From Deltaproteobacteria bacterium (GTDB lineage: Bacteria > Desulfobacterota > Desulfarculia > Adiutricales > Adiutricaceae), in the NCBI GenBank assembly GCA_031269485.1, contig JAISZC010000196.1:1-34760 (forward strand): a DNA stretch of 34,760 nucleotides, read 5' to 3'. Each line of letters starts with the position of its first letter. The first letter of the stretch is position 1. Below the pieces are notes generated by a model. The model saw only the letters and a program-made list of their open reading frames with translations, searched no databases and was not told where the DNA came from. A program made the position numbers and the translations under genes. This document shows, one piece after another, positions 8,187-16,270 of this stretch.

Positions 8187-8586
8187 GTCATTATTTTTGC
8201 ATTTGCCCGGCTGGTCCGCCGGGCCGACGAAGTCCAGCGTCGGCGCGCTTTCCAAGTCGGCGACGGCCCGGACCGTCTGGGCCGCAAGTCGCCCAAACAG
8301 CCCTCAAGACGCCGAGAAAGGGCGCGACAGGCTGCTTCCGGCGTCCCCCCGACCGGACTCGCGCGGGGTCGGCCTTTGATCTCTGACGATTCGGCCGCGG
8401 GCCTCGAACGCCAACTTTTCAGCCAATTTATTTAACAAAATTTTTAATTTTAATGCACTACAATTACCGCAAGCAAACATAAATAAAAATATTAATCAAA
8501 AAATGTCTTTTTTTATCTTAGGTTGTTTTTATCTTTTTTGTTGGTCTTAATCGCTTTAAACGCGGAACGCCGCGGCCTCGACGTTC
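8187..8586. other. Intergenic region with AT-rich island
   Basis: This lies between the exporter permease and the acs promoter. The part nearest the promoter is GC-rich with no convincing frame. From about 8418 to 8565 it turns sharply AT-rich, with runs such as ttaacaaaatttttaatttt and several T-tracts. On the minus strand this is directly downstream of the permease stop. I see no gene or clean hairpin terminator in it. Confidence 0.5.
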
Positions 8587-9558
8587 TTAGGCCGAACGCA
8601 CCTCCTGCCTGACGAAGGTCAGGTACGACAGGACAAAGGCGGCTGCGGAAAAGCCCAAAAGCATCAAAAAATCCGGCATGGCCATGATGAGGGATTGCGG
8701 CAACGGCAGCAGGCCCTGAAAGCGCCGCAAAAGATATTGATCGACGCGGCTCATCGCGGCCAGGCGAAAGGTTTGATCGGCCCCGCGGCGGGTGGGATCG
8801 AGCAAGGCGGCGGAAGCTTCGTCGTAGAGGGAGGCCGGCGAGACCAAGGAGGCCAGGCGATTGGCGCGGCCTAGCTTTTCAAGTTCCTCGACCTGCGGCC
8901 TGGAAGGGTCGGCGAAGGGGGCCCAGGCCGCGGCCGCGGCCTGGCCCAAGACGGGCAAAAAAAACGTCAAAAAAATCCACAAAGCGGCCGAGGCCATGGC
9001 CGAGCCGCCGGCCGAGCGGAAAACGATGGAGGCCAGCATGGCGACGCCCAGCCAGAAGCCCAAATAGACCAGGCTGACGAGCCAAAAAACGCCGAGACGC
9101 AAAACTTCCTCGACGGTGGGGACCACGCCGACGCCCATGAGCCCCAAGCCTATCAGCACCAGCGTCAAGGCGGTCAAGGTCACGGCCAGCACGGTCAGGC
9201 CGGCCAGGAACTTGGCCAGAATAAACTCGTCGCGGCGGATGGGCTGGGCCAAAATTTTGGAGAGGGTGCCTTGGCTGCGTTCGCGGTTGACGGAGTCGAA
9301 GCCCAGAACCACGCCGACCAACGGGCCGAAGAGAGCCAAAAAGACGGAGAGGGAGAAAAAGCCGCCGGGGGCGGTGAAAAGCAGCAGGAAGGTGCGGCCT
9401 TCGAGCCAGACGCCGCCGCCTTCGGCCAAAAGCGCGCGGACCCCTTGACCGGCCATGTGGGCGCTGAGAAAGCTGCACATGAAAATTAAGGACAGAGTCG
9501 CCAGAAAGCGGGACGACCCGAAGTGATCCGCCAATTCCTTTCGGAACACCGCCTTCAA
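8587..9558 (-). CDS. ABC-2 type transporter permease
   Basis: This is the membrane subunit of an ABC exporter, 323 residues from the preferred start. It has about six hydrophobic segments and the ABC-2/NosY-like cytoplasmic motif FDSVNRERSQGTLSKILAQP followed by RRDEFILAKFLAG. The ORF track begins at a TTG at 9591. I prefer the TTG at 9558 because AGGAGG lies 7 nt upstream and it overlaps the ATPase stop in a TTGA junction, a normal translational coupling. The protein then begins MKAVFRKELADHF. It works with the ATPase encoded just upstream. The substrate is unknown: this family includes drug, lipid and copper-enzyme maturation exporters, and nothing nearby narrows it. Confidence 0.88.
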   Translation of the reverse strand: MKAVFRKELADHFGSSRFLATLSLIFMCSFLSAHMAGQGVRALLAEGGGVWLEGRTFLLLFTAPGGFFSLSVFLALFGPLVGVVLGFDSVNRERSQGTLSKILAQPIRRDEFILAKFLAGLTVLAVTLTALTLVLIGLGLMGVGVVPTVEEVLRLGVFWLVSLVYLGFWLGVAMLASIVFRSAGGSAMASAALWIFLTFFLPVLGQAAAAAWAPFADPSRPQVEELEKLGRANRLASLVSPASLYDEASAALLDPTRRGADQTFRLAAMSRVDQYLLRRFQGLLPLPQSLIMAMPDFLMLLGFSAAAFVLSYLTFVRQEVRSA

Positions 9559-10301
9559 GCCGCCGCCTCCTCTCCGGCCCGTTTCAGACAACAGCGGTAG
9601 ACCTCCTCGAGGTCCGGCGCCACCCCGCGCTCCGCGGCCAGCTCCGCCACGGAGCCTTGGGCCAGCAGCCGGCCGTGATCAAGGATGGCCACCCTATGCG
9701 CCACGCGCGAGACCAAATGCAGCAGATGGGAAGAGAGCACGACCGTCAGGCCTCGCTCTCGGGGCAGACGTTCGATGAGCTCGAGCATGGCGGCGATGCC
9801 GTCGGGGTCGAGGCCCAAGGTGGGCTCGTCCAAAAAGACCAGGCCGGGCTGCTTGATCAAAACCTCGGCCAGCCCCAGGCGCTGCCGCATGCCGCGGGAA
9901 AACGCGCCGGTCAGCTTGTCGGCGGCCTCGCCGAGGCCCACCAGCTCCAGCGCCTCGGCCGCGGCCAACTCCACCCGGTCCAGGCGGTTGAGCTCCGCGA
10001 TGTACCGCAGGCTCTCGCGGGCCGTCATGTCCCGGTACACGCCCATGTTTTCCGCCAAATAGCCCGTCTTGGACTTGACCGCCAAGGGCGAGCGCAACGG
10101 ATCCAGGCCCAGCACCAGCGCCCGGCCCTCGCTGGGCTCGCTGAGCCCCAAAAGCATGAGCAGCGTCGTGGTCTTGCCGGCGCCGTTGGGCCCCAAAAAG
10201 CCGAAAATCTCTCCGGCCTCCACGGCCAAATCGAGATGATCGACCGCCGTTTCCGAGCCGTAGCGCTTGGTGAGGCCAAAAGTTTCGACCACGTGTTCCA
10301 T
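9555..10301 (-). CDS. ABC transporter ATP-binding protein (ABC-2 exporter partner)
   Basis: This 248-residue CcmA/NatA-type ATPase energises the adjacent ABC-2 permease. Walker A is GPNGAGKTT, the signature is FSRGMRQR (the usual second Ser-Gly replaced by Ser-Arg, as is common in this subfamily), Walker B is LVFLDEPTLGLDPDG, and the switch histidine is in SSHLL. The ORF extends to 10433, but family homology begins at MEHVVETFGLTKRYG, so I take the ATG at 10301, which has AAGG about 7 nt upstream. It overlaps the permease start by 4 nt. A consensus-like promoter lies about 115 nt upstream. Confidence 0.93.
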   Translation of the reverse strand: MEHVVETFGLTKRYGSETAVDHLDLAVEAGEIFGFLGPNGAGKTTTLLMLLGLSEPSEGRALVLGLDPLRSPLAVKSKTGYLAENMGVYRDMTARESLRYIAELNRLDRVELAAAEALELVGLGEAADKLTGAFSRGMRQRLGLAEVLIKQPGLVFLDEPTLGLDPDGIAAMLELIERLPRERGLTVVLSSHLLHLVSRVAHRVAILDHGRLLAQGSVAELAAERGVAPDLEEVYRCCLKRAGEEAAA

Positions 10302-10415
10302 GGGACCTTGCTGGCCGGGGAAACGCCCTGGGCCGAGGGAGAAAATTTTGATTTTTCCGTAAGTTGGGGGCGTCGGCCAAGTTGAGCTGGCGGCCGGAAA
10401 ACCCGTCCTGGGGCC

Positions 10416-10445
10416 ATTATACCTCAGCGTCAATCAATTTGTCGA
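10416..10445 (-). promoter_or_regulatory. Sigma70-type promoter for the ABC exporter operon
   Basis: On the minus strand TCGACA (10445-10440, five of six) is followed by an 18-nt spacer and a perfect TATAAT (10421-10416). It points to the ATPase gene, with an expected start near 10409 and a leader of about 108 nt. Confidence 0.6.
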
Positions 10446-10929
10446 CCACCGTCTTTGGCGGCCGCGCCTCTGGCGGACGCGGAGACGGCTTTAGGCGCCG
10501 CCTGGCGAACCGGCCGCGCGAGTCAGCCTGGCCACGCAGCCTGGCCAAAAGCTGGATTAAACAAAAAAAACCGGACTCGACGGCCCAGTTTTCAGCTTTG
10601 CATGAAGGCCGCCATGAAGGCGGTCAGAAAAAAGGCGCCCAAAATCGGCGTGCGTTTCCCTGCAATTTTCCTTCTTTTAATGTTAAACTGTTGTTTTTCG
10701 TCGTCAAACTCTCTTAAAAATTTATAGTTAATTTAAATATTGATAATATATTACTAAAAAATTGTTTCAGTAAGACAAAAATTTAATTTTTAGCTATTTT
10801 ATTGTTTATCTAAAAATTAATAGCTATTTTAAAATTTTATCGGTCATTTTTTAGCAAATACGATAATTTCTTGGTCTGCGCTCAATTTGTCGAGCCGGCC
10901 GGCCGGCGCGCGGACCGGCGGCAAAGGCG
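10446..10929. other. Divergent intergenic region with AT-rich island
   Basis: This is the gap between the divergent exporter and peptide-ATPase promoters. It has no credible gene. About 10670-10875 is strongly AT-rich and carries a repeated tagctatttta (near 10787 and 10821) among A- and T-tracts. An imperfect direct repeat, agcctggcca, occurs near 10525 and 10538. The island could be curved DNA or a binding region for a nucleoid protein (inference). Confidence 0.45.
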
Positions 10930-10959
10930 TTGAAAAGTCCAAGCCAGCCGCGATATAAT
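10930..10959 (+). promoter_or_regulatory. Sigma70-type promoter for the dppD-dppF pair
   Basis: TTGAAA (10930-10935, five of six) is followed by an 18-nt spacer and a perfect TATAAT (10954-10959). The expected start is near 10966, about 50 nt before the GTG of the first ATPase gene. Confidence 0.65.
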
Positions 10960-11015
10960 GAACCCCGAATCAACCGTCCGGCGTCCCCTGGGCCGCCGTC
11001 TTTTGGGAGCCGCTC

Positions 11016-12047
11016 GTGGAGCCTTCGTCGCCCCTGCTGGACATTCGCGACTTGACCGTCAGCTTCGGCGACGGCCGCTTCCAAGCAGTCAAAGGCGTGG
11101 ATTTCCAGCTCTTTTCCGGCGAGGTGGTCGGCCTGGTGGGCGAAAGCGGCTCGGGCAAGTCCCTGACGGCCTTCAGCCTCATGGGCCTTTTGCCCCACGG
11201 GGCCCGCCTGGACCGGGGCGCCATGATCTTCCAGGGGCAAGACCTCGTCGCCCTCGATCGGCGAACACGGCGGGAGCTGTGCGGCCGCCGCATGGGCATG
11301 GTTTTTCAGGAGCCCCTGACGGCCCTCAATCCGGTGTTGACCATAGGCGAGCAAACGGCCGAAATCTTCCGGCTGCGCGACGGCCGCTCGGCCAAGGAGG
11401 CCCGCCGGCTGGCCGTCGAACTTCTGGGCCAAGTGGGCTTGCCCAACCCCGAGCGAGCCGCCGAAAGCTACCCCCACCGCTTCTCCGGCGGCATGCGCCA
11501 AAGGGTGGTCATCGCCATGGCCCTGGCCCTCAAGCCCGCGCTGGTCATCGCCGACGAACCCACCACGGCCCTGGACCCGACCATCGCCGCCCAAATCGTC
11601 AGGCTCCTCAAGAACATGGCCGCCGAGCGCCGCGCGACCGTCCTGTTCATCACCCACAACCTCAAGCTGCTGGCGGGCCTGGCCCGGCGGGTGATGGTCA
11701 TGTACGCCGGCCGGCTGGTCGAGCAGACCGGGGCCGACTTCGCCGACCCGCTGCATCCCTACGCCCAGGGACTGCTCAAGGCTATCCCGCCCGACCCGGC
11801 CGACCGGAGCGTCACGCGCCTGGCGCCCATACCCGGCCAGCCGTCGAGCTTGGCCGACGACCGCCCCGGCTGCCCCTTCGAGCCTCGCTGCCCGGAACGG
11901 CGGGACCGGTGCGCCCGCGAACTCCCGCCCATGTTCGAGCTCCCCGACGGCAGGCTGGTTCGCTGTTTCCAGCGCGCCCCGCAAGGCGACGGCCAAGCCG
12001 CCCTCCGCCCCGCCGCTCAAGCCGACGTTCCGCCATGCTCCGGCTAA
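11016..12047 (+). CDS. dppD: Oligopeptide/dipeptide-type ABC transporter ATPase (DppD/OppD-like)
   Basis: This 343-residue ATPase of the peptide/nickel uptake family has Walker A GESGSGKS, signature FSGGMRQR, Walker B LVIADEPTTALDP and switch FITHN. The C-terminal oligopeptide-transport extension contains GCPFEPRCPERRDRC, a Cys-rich segment typical of OppD/DppD. It starts at GTG with GGGAG 6-7 nt upstream. It overlaps the dppF-like gene by 13 nt, so the two are coupled and should form the heterodimeric motor. No substrate-binding protein or permease gene is nearby, so peptide versus nickel import cannot be decided; nickel would suit CODH/ACS, but that is speculation. Confidence 0.9.
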   Translation: MEPSSPLLDIRDLTVSFGDGRFQAVKGVDFQLFSGEVVGLVGESGSGKSLTAFSLMGLLPHGARLDRGAMIFQGQDLVALDRRTRRELCGRRMGMVFQEPLTALNPVLTIGEQTAEIFRLRDGRSAKEARRLAVELLGQVGLPNPERAAESYPHRFSGGMRQRVVIAMALALKPALVIADEPTTALDPTIAAQIVRLLKNMAAERRATVLFITHNLKLLAGLARRVMVMYAGRLVEQTGADFADPLHPYAQGLLKAIPPDPADRSVTRLAPIPGQPSSLADDRPGCPFEPRCPERRDRCARELPPMFELPDGRLVRCFQRAPQGDGQAALRPAAQADVPPCSG

Positions 12048-13018
12048 TCGAAGTCGAAAAAACTTTCCGCCCGCCTTCGAGCCTGGGCCGGGAGATCCTC
12101 AGCCTCGGCCGACGCGGCCGCGCAGCCGACGTCGCGCGGTCCGTCCGAGCCGTCCGTGGCGTCAGCCTGGAGGTCAAGCCCGGAGAAATCCTCGGCCTGG
12201 TCGGCGAAAGCGGCTCCGGCAAGTCGACCCTGGGGCGCCTGATGTGCGGGCTTTTGCCGGCCGACCGCGGCCGCTGCCTCTTCGAGGGCCGGGACCTGGC
12301 CGCCTTCGATCGGTCCGAACGCCGCCGCTTCGCCCGTCGGGTCCAGTTCATGTTCCAGGACCCGGCCTCCTCGCTCGACCCCCGGCTCTCAGCCAGGGCC
12401 GCCCTGTCCGAAGGCCTCGTCATCCACAAGCTCGGCGGCCGGGCCGACCGCCGCGCCCGGGTGGACCAGCTGCTGCTGGAAACGGGACTCGACCCCGAGC
12501 TGGCCGAACGCCACCCCCACCAATTTTCCGGCGGCCAGCGCCAAAGGCTTTGCCTGGCCCGCGCCCTGTCGCTCGACCCGGATCTGCTCATCGCCGACGA
12601 GCCCGCCTCGGCCCTGGACGTCTCGATCCAAGCCCAAATCATCAACCTGCTGTTGGACCTCAAGGCCAAAAGGGGCCTGACGATGGTGCTGATCAGCCAC
12701 GATCTGGCCCTGGTGTGCCTGATGGCCGACCGGGCGGCGGTCATGTACGGCGGGCTGCTCATGGAGGTTTTCCCTCGCGGGCTTTTGGGCCAAAGGGATC
12801 ACCACCCTTACGTCAAAGCCTTGTGGGCCTCCGTCGGCTCCTCGTCGGAAGCCGGCGAGCTCATATTGGAAGGCGAGCCGCCGGATCCCCAAAATCCCCC
12901 GCCAGGCTGCCCCTTCCAACCCCGCTGCCCGGAAGCCGAGCCGGAGTGCGGCCTCGCCGTCCCGCCGCTGGTCGAAACCGAAACTGGACGCTGGTGCGCC
13001 TGCCGGCGCAGAGCCTGA
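12035..13018 (+). CDS. dppF: Oligopeptide/dipeptide-type ABC transporter ATPase (DppF/OppF-like)
   Basis: This 327-residue partner ATPase has Walker A GESGSGKST, the FQDP Q-loop, signature FSGGQRQR, Walker B LLIADEPASALDVS and switch LISHD. The C-terminal GCPFQPRCP extension is again typical of OppF/DppF. The ORF track merges it into a 686-residue frame from 10958, but the portion before 12035 is a shadow of dppD in another frame. The true start is the ATG at 12035, inside the end of dppD. The N-terminal 40 residues carry an Arg-rich insertion before the AVRGVSLEV strand. A terminator follows at 13071. Confidence 0.9.
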   Translation: MLRLIEVEKTFRPPSSLGREILSLGRRGRAADVARSVRAVRGVSLEVKPGEILGLVGESGSGKSTLGRLMCGLLPADRGRCLFEGRDLAAFDRSERRRFARRVQFMFQDPASSLDPRLSARAALSEGLVIHKLGGRADRRARVDQLLLETGLDPELAERHPHQFSGGQRQRLCLARALSLDPDLLIADEPASALDVSIQAQIINLLLDLKAKRGLTMVLISHDLALVCLMADRAAVMYGGLLMEVFPRGLLGQRDHHPYVKALWASVGSSSEAGELILEGEPPDPQNPPPGCPFQPRCPEAEPECGLAVPPLVETETGRWCACRRRA

Positions 13019-13070
13019 CGGCCGGCCGCCGCCTCTCGCCGTCTTCGCGGGCCGTTTCCGGCCTCTCCCG

Positions 13071-13096
13071 GGCGCCTTTTTTTGGGCGCCTTTTTT
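13071..13096 (+). terminator. Intrinsic terminator after dppF
   Basis: A ggcgcc / ggcgcc stem (7 bp counting an outer G-C pair is arguable) with a T-rich 8-nt loop is followed directly by six T residues. It lies 53 nt past the dppF stop, between convergent genes. Confidence 0.55.
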
Positions 13097-13163
13097 CGCC
13101 CCGCCGCCAAAAAACGCCGGACGACGACCAAGACAGGCCTCGGTCAAAGCTGGCGCCGCGCCG

Positions 13164-14069
13164 TCAGGGCGCCACCAGCCGGGTGGTCATCTGCCGGAAG
13201 GCCGGCGGATCGATCCGGGCGCCGTTGAGGTAGACGCCGTAATGCAGATGAGCTCCAGTGACCCGGCCGGTCTTGCCGACCAGGCCCAAAACGTCGCCTT
13301 TTTTGACCGAGCGCCCGTCGGCCACGTCTATCCTCGACAAATGAAAATACATGCTGATCAAGCCCTGGCCGTGATCGAGGTACACGGCTTGGCCCGAAAA
13401 AAAATGATCGCCGGTCAACGCGACCGTCCCGTCGGCCGGCGCCCTGACCTCCGTGCCTTCGGGGACCAAATAGTCCGCCCCGGCGTGCGGCCTGGGATTC
13501 ATGATCCCGTTGAGGCGCGTCCGCCGGCCGAAGGAGCTGTTGATCGGGCCGTCGACCGGCTCGATGAAGTTCCCGGTCCACAGCTTGACGGGAGTCTGCA
13601 AGGCCAAGGCGGCCTCGACGAGCTTGCGCTCCCGGGCGGCCCGGGCCTGATCCTCGGGCGAGAGATCGACCTGCTTCTGGGGCACCTTGATGTCCCTGAT
13701 CCCGTATGTCTTGTCCTTGACGGGCACCTCGACCGCGAGCTCCCCGCCGAATTCGCCGGCCGTCCAAGCGACCTTCAAGGTCTTGACGCCCGGCTCGATC
13801 ATGACGTCGGCCCCAAACAGACCCACCAGGACGTCCTCGACAGGAAAAAAGAAAACTTTCTTGCCGTCGAACTCGCCCTCGGCGGCGGCCTCCGGCGGCA
13901 AGCCGGCCAGCAGGGCCCGAGCCGGGCCGCCGCGCTCGACCTGCGCGGGCAACACGACGAGCTCGGGGACCGGAACGAAAGTCTCGGCGCCGCTCAAGGC
14001 GGCCAGACAGCCCTGAGCCAGAACGGTCAAGAGCAGGAGCGGCAAGACGAAAAAAATGCGGCTTTTCAT
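13164..14069 (-). CDS. Exported M23-family zinc metallopeptidase (murein endopeptidase)
   Basis: This 301-residue envelope peptidase should cut peptidoglycan cross-links in the periplasm. A signal peptide is clear (MKSRIFFVLPLLLLTVLAQGC). The AQGC end with Cys21 could make it a lipoprotein, though the lipobox is not canonical. A middle beta-rich domain (about 30-130) precedes a short charged linker and the C-terminal LytM domain, whose zinc ligands are visible: H195 and D199 in HAGAD, and H274/H276 in GAHLHYG. The start at 14069 fits the signal peptide and has AAGG 10 nt upstream; the track start at 14141 does not. It stands alone and is convergent with dppF. Confidence 0.88.
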   Translation of the reverse strand: MKSRIFFVLPLLLLTVLAQGCLAALSGAETFVPVPELVVLPAQVERGGPARALLAGLPPEAAAEGEFDGKKVFFFPVEDVLVGLFGADVMIEPGVKTLKVAWTAGEFGGELAVEVPVKDKTYGIRDIKVPQKQVDLSPEDQARAARERKLVEAALALQTPVKLWTGNFIEPVDGPINSSFGRRTRLNGIMNPRPHAGADYLVPEGTEVRAPADGTVALTGDHFFSGQAVYLDHGQGLISMYFHLSRIDVADGRSVKKGDVLGLVGKTGRVTGAHLHYGVYLNGARIDPPAFRQMTTRLVAP

Positions 14070-14246
14070 GGGCGCCCTTGGCCGGAGACCGCCCGCTTTC
14101 CGGGCGGCGCCCCGTCTGGATGATTTTTCAAGGCTCGGCAAAGGGCGCGGCGGCTTTTTACGAGCCCGGCCGCCGACGGAGGCCCGCGTCCTAGCCTCCC
14201 CGGGCGGCCCCCGGCTGACGGCCGTCCCTCGACGCCCGCCGAAAGA

Positions 14247-14522
14247 TCATTCTCGAGATTGAGCGGGCGAGTTTTTCAAGAAAAGGGCGTGGTATTCCTG
14301 ATCGGAAAGGTGACGCCGCAAAGTTAGAGCCAGGGTCCTGAAAAAGCCGCTTATCTCCTCGTCGGTCAAACGCGGCAAAAGAACTTCCATCAAGCCGTCG
14401 TCGGAAAATTTTTGCAAATACACCTGCAAAGTGGCCAAATCAGTCTCGCGATCGAAGCCCTCCGCCAACGGGCCGGTCCACTCTTCGACGAAGGCGTGGC
14501 TGTGCTGGGGGGACGAGTTCAC
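14247..14522 (-). CDS. Hypothetical protein, 91 residues, coupled to the upstream gene
   Basis: I do not recognise a named family. The small soluble acidic protein (HAFVEEWTGPLAEGFDRETD near the N-terminus; RLTDEEISGFFRTLALTLRRHL later) looks mostly helical and has no signal peptide or membrane segment. The GTG at 14522 overlaps the stop of the preceding gene (GTGA), implying translational coupling; a TTG at 14534 is the alternative. Codon use matches the genome, so it is likely a real lineage-conserved gene. Function unknown. Confidence 0.7.
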   Translation of the reverse strand: MNSSPQHSHAFVEEWTGPLAEGFDRETDLATLQVYLQKFSDDGLMEVLLPRLTDEEISGFFRTLALTLRRHLSDQEYHALFLKNSPAQSRE

Positions 14523-14911
14523 TTGGACCACCAACCTTCTTTCTTGCTGCCTCCCAAGACCTTGGTGGCCCCAAAGACCGTCTTGCGGGTCGCTTTGGCG
14601 GCCGCGGGCTTGGGCGCCGGCTTGGGCGGGGCCAAGATGTCGTCGAGCTTGGGCTTGAGCTGGCGATATTTTTTTTCGCCCTGCTCAACGTAGAGCCAAT
14701 TGGGGCCCGCGACCACCTCGACGGAGAATTTCTCCTTGATGCCGGTTAAACCGAAGGCGTCGTCCAGCAGCACCATCTCCAAAAACTCTTCCCCCACCCT
14801 CAACGTCGCCCAAAAATTACGGTATTCGGCCGTCCTGGCCGTGTTGCCGGTGCCGATCTGACTTTTCTTAGTTTCCAAATAAATGCCTTCCGGCAATTTT
14901 TCCTCGGCCAT
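14519..14911 (-). CDS. Hypothetical protein, 130 residues
   Basis: I do not recognise this protein. The ATG at 14911 has GGGGGAGG about 8 nt upstream, so I prefer it to the track start at 15055. The product has an N-terminal folded part of about 90 residues rich in beta-strand-like segments (EFLEMVLLDDAFGLTGIKEKF, then VVAGPNWLYVEQG) and a Lys/Pro/Ala-rich C-terminal tail (APPKPAPKPAAAKATRK), as in proteins with a flexible nucleic-acid- or protein-binding tail. There is no signal peptide. It is coupled to the 91-residue gene downstream, and the pair probably acts together. Confidence 0.72.
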   Translation of the reverse strand: MAEEKLPEGIYLETKKSQIGTGNTARTAEYRNFWATLRVGEEFLEMVLLDDAFGLTGIKEKFSVEVVAGPNWLYVEQGEKKYRQLKPKLDDILAPPKPAPKPAAAKATRKTVFGATKVLGGSKKEGWWSK

Positions 14912-15663
14912 GCCTGCAACCTCCCCCACATACTTGGAACCGACAGCCCTGACAAGGGCGTCAAAAACGACGCCGCCGAATAAAAGCGGCCTCGCGTTCG
15001 TCAAAAAGCCGGTTTTCGCCAAAAACGTTAAATTCATGACGCAGGCCCCAGCCAAAGGCCCGAGTCGGACGGCGCCCGGCGGCCAGATTCCGGCGCCGCC
15101 GGCGACCGCCCAACGTTGAAACGACTGTCGGCAATTCGCGCTGAATTACCCCTATATGCCGGCCGAACGCCAGCCTGAGGTCGGCAAGAGTCAGGCTCTT
15201 CGGCGAATTCAGACCGACTGGTTCCAGCCGTGGGTCCATTGGAACAATTGCGAACTAGCCTCGGAGCCTGGGAACAAATTACGCTTGCTTGGTCGGAACA
15301 GAAAAAATCCATCCGGCTTACGTCCAAATTGGCGGCAAATTTAGCTTGCTTCATAGGACAGAAAATGTTAAGCTAGATTCAGCTTTCGACGGCCGCCGCC
15401 GCCTTCGTCGTCGTCGTCGGGCCCGCCTCAGGCTGGGCCGACCGTTGCGCCTCGCGCCGGAGATCTCGGGGACTCGACCAGCGACGAAAGCTGGGCCGGC
15501 CCAAAGCCGCCGAACCGGAGGAGGTCCAAGCCGCTGAACCTCAAGCCGCCTGAACCTCCATTTTGAAGACCTCGCCAGCCCGAAGGGCTGTTTGACGACT
15601 TATTTTTTAACGTGTTTTTAACTTTCGCCCCTGACTCAAGTCACGACTTAATAAGGTGTCCTC
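14912..15663. other. Intergenic region between divergent genes
   Basis: There is no credible gene. The frames of 60-106 residues here overlap each other, lack ribosome-binding sites and have random composition. The region contains an imperfect direct repeat (15275-15365, listed separately) and, just before cheD, a T-rich stretch with a weak TTGACG (15592) whose -10 is poor. AAGGTG lies about 6 nt before the cheD ATG. Confidence 0.4.
15275..15365. repeat. Imperfect direct repeat, two copies 61 bp apart
   Basis: Copies at 15275-15305 and 15336-15365 share caaatt, gcttgctt and acagaaaa in the same order with 6-7 nt between the last two blocks. They lie between the divergent 130-residue gene and cheD and could be regulator-binding repeats. 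Confidence 0.45.
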
Positions 15664-16185
15664 ATGACGACGACAAACCGCGCAGTTGAAGTCTATCGTT
15701 ACCATTTGACGCCCGGCAGCCTGTTCTCCTGCGGCGAACAAGCCATGATATCGGCGGTGCTGGGCACCTGCGTGGCCGTTTGCCTCCATGACCGCCGGCT
15801 TAGAATCGGCGGCATGAACCAGTTCATGTACCCCAAAAGCGGATTGTTCGGCGCCGTGTCCAACGACTACGGCGACGTGGCCATCCCGGCCCTCATCAGC
15901 AAGCTCCAGCGCATGGGCAGTCGCCTCGAAGACCTCGAAGCCCAAATCTTCGGCGGCGGCGAGGTGCCAGGGCACAGCGCCTGGGGCTCCACAGGCGGCC
16001 GCAACGTGAAAACGGCCCGCAAGATGCTCAAAAAAAGCGGCATCACCATCGTCTCCGAGGACGTGGGCGGCTTCAAGGGCCGGCGGCTGATCTTCCACAC
16101 CGGCACCAACGAGGCCCTGGTCATGAAGACTCACCGCATCCGCCGCGGCGACTATCACCCTTACCGCCAACGTCTTGGCGCCTAA
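15664..16185 (+). CDS. cheD: CheD, chemoreceptor glutamine deamidase homologue with His-to-Gln change
   Basis: This 173-residue protein is of the CheD family, which deamidates glutamines on methyl-accepting receptors. The core is clear: VLGTCVAVCLHD around the nucleophile Cys36, GGMN 15 residues on, and the C-terminal GGRNVKTARKMLKKSGI and GRRLIFHTGTNEALV motifs. In Thermotoga CheD the catalytic set is T21, C27 and H44. The matching positions here are S30, C36 and Gln53 (GGMNQFMYP, where GGMNHFMLP is usual), so the catalytic histidine appears to be missing. It has AAGGTG before the ATG and stands alone, with no other chemotaxis gene in the window. It may be inactive, or act by binding only. 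Confidence 0.92.
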   Translation: MTTTNRAVEVYRYHLTPGSLFSCGEQAMISAVLGTCVAVCLHDRRLRIGGMNQFMYPKSGLFGAVSNDYGDVAIPALISKLQRMGSRLEDLEAQIFGGGEVPGHSAWGSTGGRNVKTARKMLKKSGITIVSEDVGGFKGRRLIFHTGTNEALVMKTHRIRRGDYHPYRQRLGA

Positions 16186-16223
16186 TTGGGCCGCGCCTTG
16201 GCCCGGCCGGCTCTGAGGGACGA

Positions 16224-16240
16224 CGCGCCGTTTAGGCGCG
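16224..16240. other. Small hairpin between convergent cheD and DUF1638 genes
   Basis: cgcgcc / ggcgcg (6 bp, 5-nt loop gttta) lies midway between the two stop codons. It has no T-tract, so it is only a weak candidate for a shared transcription end. Confidence 0.25.
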
Positions 16241-16270
16241 CAACGAAGGCTCTTAGCCTCAGCTGAACCT

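Noticed and set aside
10958-12034. N-terminal part of the 686-residue ORF read as a fusion with dppF
   Set aside because: This part is a Pro/Arg/Gly-rich shadow of dppD in another frame; the DppF family begins at the ATG at 12035.
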